DNA of 6,963 nt from Candidatus Methylomirabilota bacterium (GTDB lineage: Bacteria > Methylomirabilota > Methylomirabilia > Methylomirabilales > 2-02-FULL-66-22), in contig JACQXP010000036.1 of the NCBI GenBank assembly GCA_016208645.1, forward strand, positions 1 to 6,963. The letters run 5' to 3'. Each line of letters starts with the position of its first letter. The first letter of the stretch is position 1. Made by a program: the position numbers and the translations under genes. Of the stretch, positions 6,162 to 6,963 are shown in pieces. A model generated the notes under the pieces. That model was not told where the DNA came from, searched no databases, and saw only the letters and a list, made by a program, of their open reading frames with translations.

Positions 6162-6239
6162 GTGCCCGTAGCTCAGCTTGGATAGAGCGTCGGCCTGCGG
6201 AGCCGAAGGTCACGCGTTCAAATCGCGTCGGGCACGCCA
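6162..6239 (+). tRNA. tRNA-Arg, anticodon GCG, with encoded CCA
   Basis: All four arms pair perfectly. The acceptor stem is GTGCCCG (6162-6168) with CGGGCAC (6229-6235). The D stem is GCTC (6171-6174) with GAGC (6185-6188). The anticodon stem is TCGGC (6190-6194) with GCCGA (6202-6206). The T stem is ACGCG (6212-6216) with CGCGT (6224-6228), with a TTCAAAT loop. The anticodon loop CTGCGGA places GCG at 6197-6199, reading the arginine codon CGC. The D loop has GGATA, giving the A20 that bacterial arginyl-tRNA synthetases recognise. The discriminator is G6236 and CCA is encoded at 6237-6239. GCG is unusual, since most bacteria read CGN with an inosine-modified ACG tRNA. Confidence 0.95.
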
Positions 6240-6253
6240 TCTCCAGGAAACGC

Positions 6254-6266
6254 AAGACAGTGTCTT
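6254..6266. repeat. Short near-perfect palindrome downstream of the tRNA
   Basis: AAGACA-G-TGTCTT has 6-base arms around a single base, beginning 15 bases after the tRNA. It has no T-run. It could be a small processing hairpin, a binding site, or chance. Confidence 0.25.
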
Positions 6267-6351
6267 CGGCCCCCTCTGCCGACGTGTCCCGTACCCAGAC
6301 CCTCCGCCTGTCCCAGGACGGACCCTCGTCCAGATCGTCCCGCCCTCCCTC

Positions 6352-6381
6352 TTGACACGAGCCGTACCCTTCAGCCATAAG
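6352..6381 (+). promoter_or_regulatory. Putative sigma-70 promoter of the 105-aa orphan gene
   Basis: A perfect TTGACA (6352-6357) is followed after 18 bases by CATAAG (6376-6381, four of six matches). The leader would be about 55 bases before the ATG at 6445. It is the best -35 box in the window, and it indicates that this gene is transcribed independently of the tRNA. Confidence 0.5.
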
Positions 6382-6430
6382 ATACCCGTCGTCGTACATG
6401 GCATCGTGAAAAAGCGGCCCGCTCTCATCC

Positions 6431-6437
6431 AAGGAGG
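6431..6437 (+). promoter_or_regulatory. Ribosome binding site of the orphan gene
   Basis: AAGGAGG is a near-full match to the anti-Shine-Dalgarno. It ends seven bases before the ATG at 6445, which fixes that start over the in-frame ATG at 6451 and over the open frame reaching back into the tRNA. Confidence 0.8.
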
Positions 6438-6444
6438 ATTCCTC

Positions 6445-6762
6445 ATGGGGATGGTTGACGTCTGGGAGGTGGAATCCTGCACCGAGTTCGAGGCGGCGCG
6501 AGGGCGCAGCCCCCGGGCCCGAATCACGGCCCGGCACCGCAACCTCTCAAGCGGATCGGGCGTCCTGCCCGTGGAAGGACTGCACCGGTTCTGCGACCTG
6601 GACCGATTCCCCCGGTTCGTTCACGGCGGGGAGGAGCGCAAGCGATTCCGGATGTACCAGGTCAAGGGGCTGGATGGTCTGGCGGACGGTTTCTACGGGG
6701 ACAGCGCCCCGGGGGCCGAGATCAAGGTGATCTACAACCGGTGGTTCGGCGGGTTCTCGTAA
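6445..6762 (+). CDS. Hypothetical 105-aa protein of unknown function
   Basis: I do not recognise this protein. It starts MGMVDVWEVE and ends in RWFGGFS. There is no signal peptide, membrane segment or paired-cysteine zinc motif; single cysteines are at 12 and 50. The middle (about 17-72) is rich in arginine, which would suit nucleic-acid or anionic-partner binding, while the C-terminal third is aromatic and glycine-rich (GFYGD, VIYNRWFGGF). Codons end mostly in G or C, as in its neighbours. A strong promoter-like element (6352-6381) and an AAGGAGG site support real expression. It stands alone between the tRNA and the next partial gene, so context gives no function. The open frame extends upstream to 6178, but that part crosses the tRNA and is not coding. 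Confidence 0.75.
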   Translation: MGMVDVWEVESCTEFEAARGRSPRARITARHRNLSSGSGVLPVEGLHRFCDLDRFPRFVHGGEERKRFRMYQVKGLDGLADGFYGDSAPGAEIKVIYNRWFGGFS

Positions 6763-6869
6763 CGGGTGGGAGGCAGCCCCGCCCTCTACGGCCGGGCCCC
6801 GCGCCGCAGGATGCCGTCCCCGCCGGCCGGAGGACCCCTCCACGCGTCCCGTCTCCCGGAATGCAACGC

Positions 6870-6963
6870 ATGAAGCGCAAGTCGCCGCAGAATAATACGG
6901 TTCCGTGTCCCGGCTGCGGGGGGCGCGGATATTTCGAGTGGCCGGCGAATCCGAAGGTGCCGA
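6870..6963 (+). CDS. N-terminal part of a small zinc-binding CxxCxGxG protein (partial)
   Basis: The frame runs off the right edge after about 31 codons. The start at 6870 is chosen for GGAA (6858-6861) about eight bases upstream; an in-frame ATG at 6861 would add three residues. After a basic, polar leader (MKRKSPQNN) comes CPGCGGRG, which fits the CxxCxGxG half-motif of DnaJ-type zinc fingers and of many small rubredoxin-like or zinc-ribbon proteins, then YFEW. A second cysteine pair would be expected just beyond the edge. No function can be given. Confidence 0.5.
   Translation, partial: MKRKSPQNNTVPCPGCGGRGYFEWPANPKVP

Noticed and set aside
6003..6185. 60-aa plus-strand frame before and into the tRNA
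   Set aside because: It ends inside the tRNA gene and has no ribosome binding site or recognisable features.
5167..6537. 456-codon minus-strand open frame
   Set aside because: It runs antisense through the zinc-ribbon gene and the tRNA, and its composition is that of a shadow frame.
1..6963. CRISPR array or phage integration site
   Set aside because: No regularly spaced repeats occur, and no integrase or duplicated tRNA 3' end is visible in the window.

Overview
This is a GC-rich bacterial window. The genes show strong G/C preference at third codon positions and good Shine-Dalgarno sites, and the one tRNA encodes its own CCA end. The content (tandem PilT-type ATPases, MJ0042-like zinc ribbons fused to receiver domains, high GC, and a short TATCGAATG-type intergenic repeat) suggests an environmental didermic bacterium, perhaps from an NC10/Rokubacteria, Acidobacteria or former Deltaproteobacteria-like group. 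That placement is inference; no marker gene here fixes it.

Layout. Bases 1-57 may hold the end of a gene running in from the left, but this is weak. Bases 58 to about 1250 have no convincing gene; they contain one long imperfect hairpin of a likely dispersed-repeat type (317-389) and a few scraps. A small lipoprotein with an HExxH motif follows (1251-1562) and ends at a clear intrinsic terminator (about 1608-1657). After a putative sigma-70 promoter (1725-1753) comes a tight four-gene, same-strand block (1834-5952): a zinc-ribbon/receiver protein with a duplicated C-terminal domain, a PilT-type ATPase, a second PilT/PilU-type ATPase starting at GTG, and a second zinc-ribbon protein with a degenerate receiver-like domain. 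A tRNA-Arg with the anticodon GCG lies at 6162-6239. It is followed by an orphan 105-aa gene with its own promoter and an excellent ribosome binding site, and by the first codons of a gene with a CxxCxGxG zinc-binding motif that runs off the right edge.

How the genes work together. The four-gene block reads as a type IV pilus retraction module. Two hexameric ATPases of the PilT family would power pilus disassembly. They are bracketed by two proteins that both join an N-terminal four-cysteine zinc ribbon to a receiver fold. The first keeps all the phosphorylation residues and the second has lost them, which suggests a phosphorylation-responsive switch paired with a non-phosphorylatable partner. 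This ATPase-plus-paired-regulator arrangement is the most interesting item in the window. The individual families are known, but the function of the set is inferred from position only.
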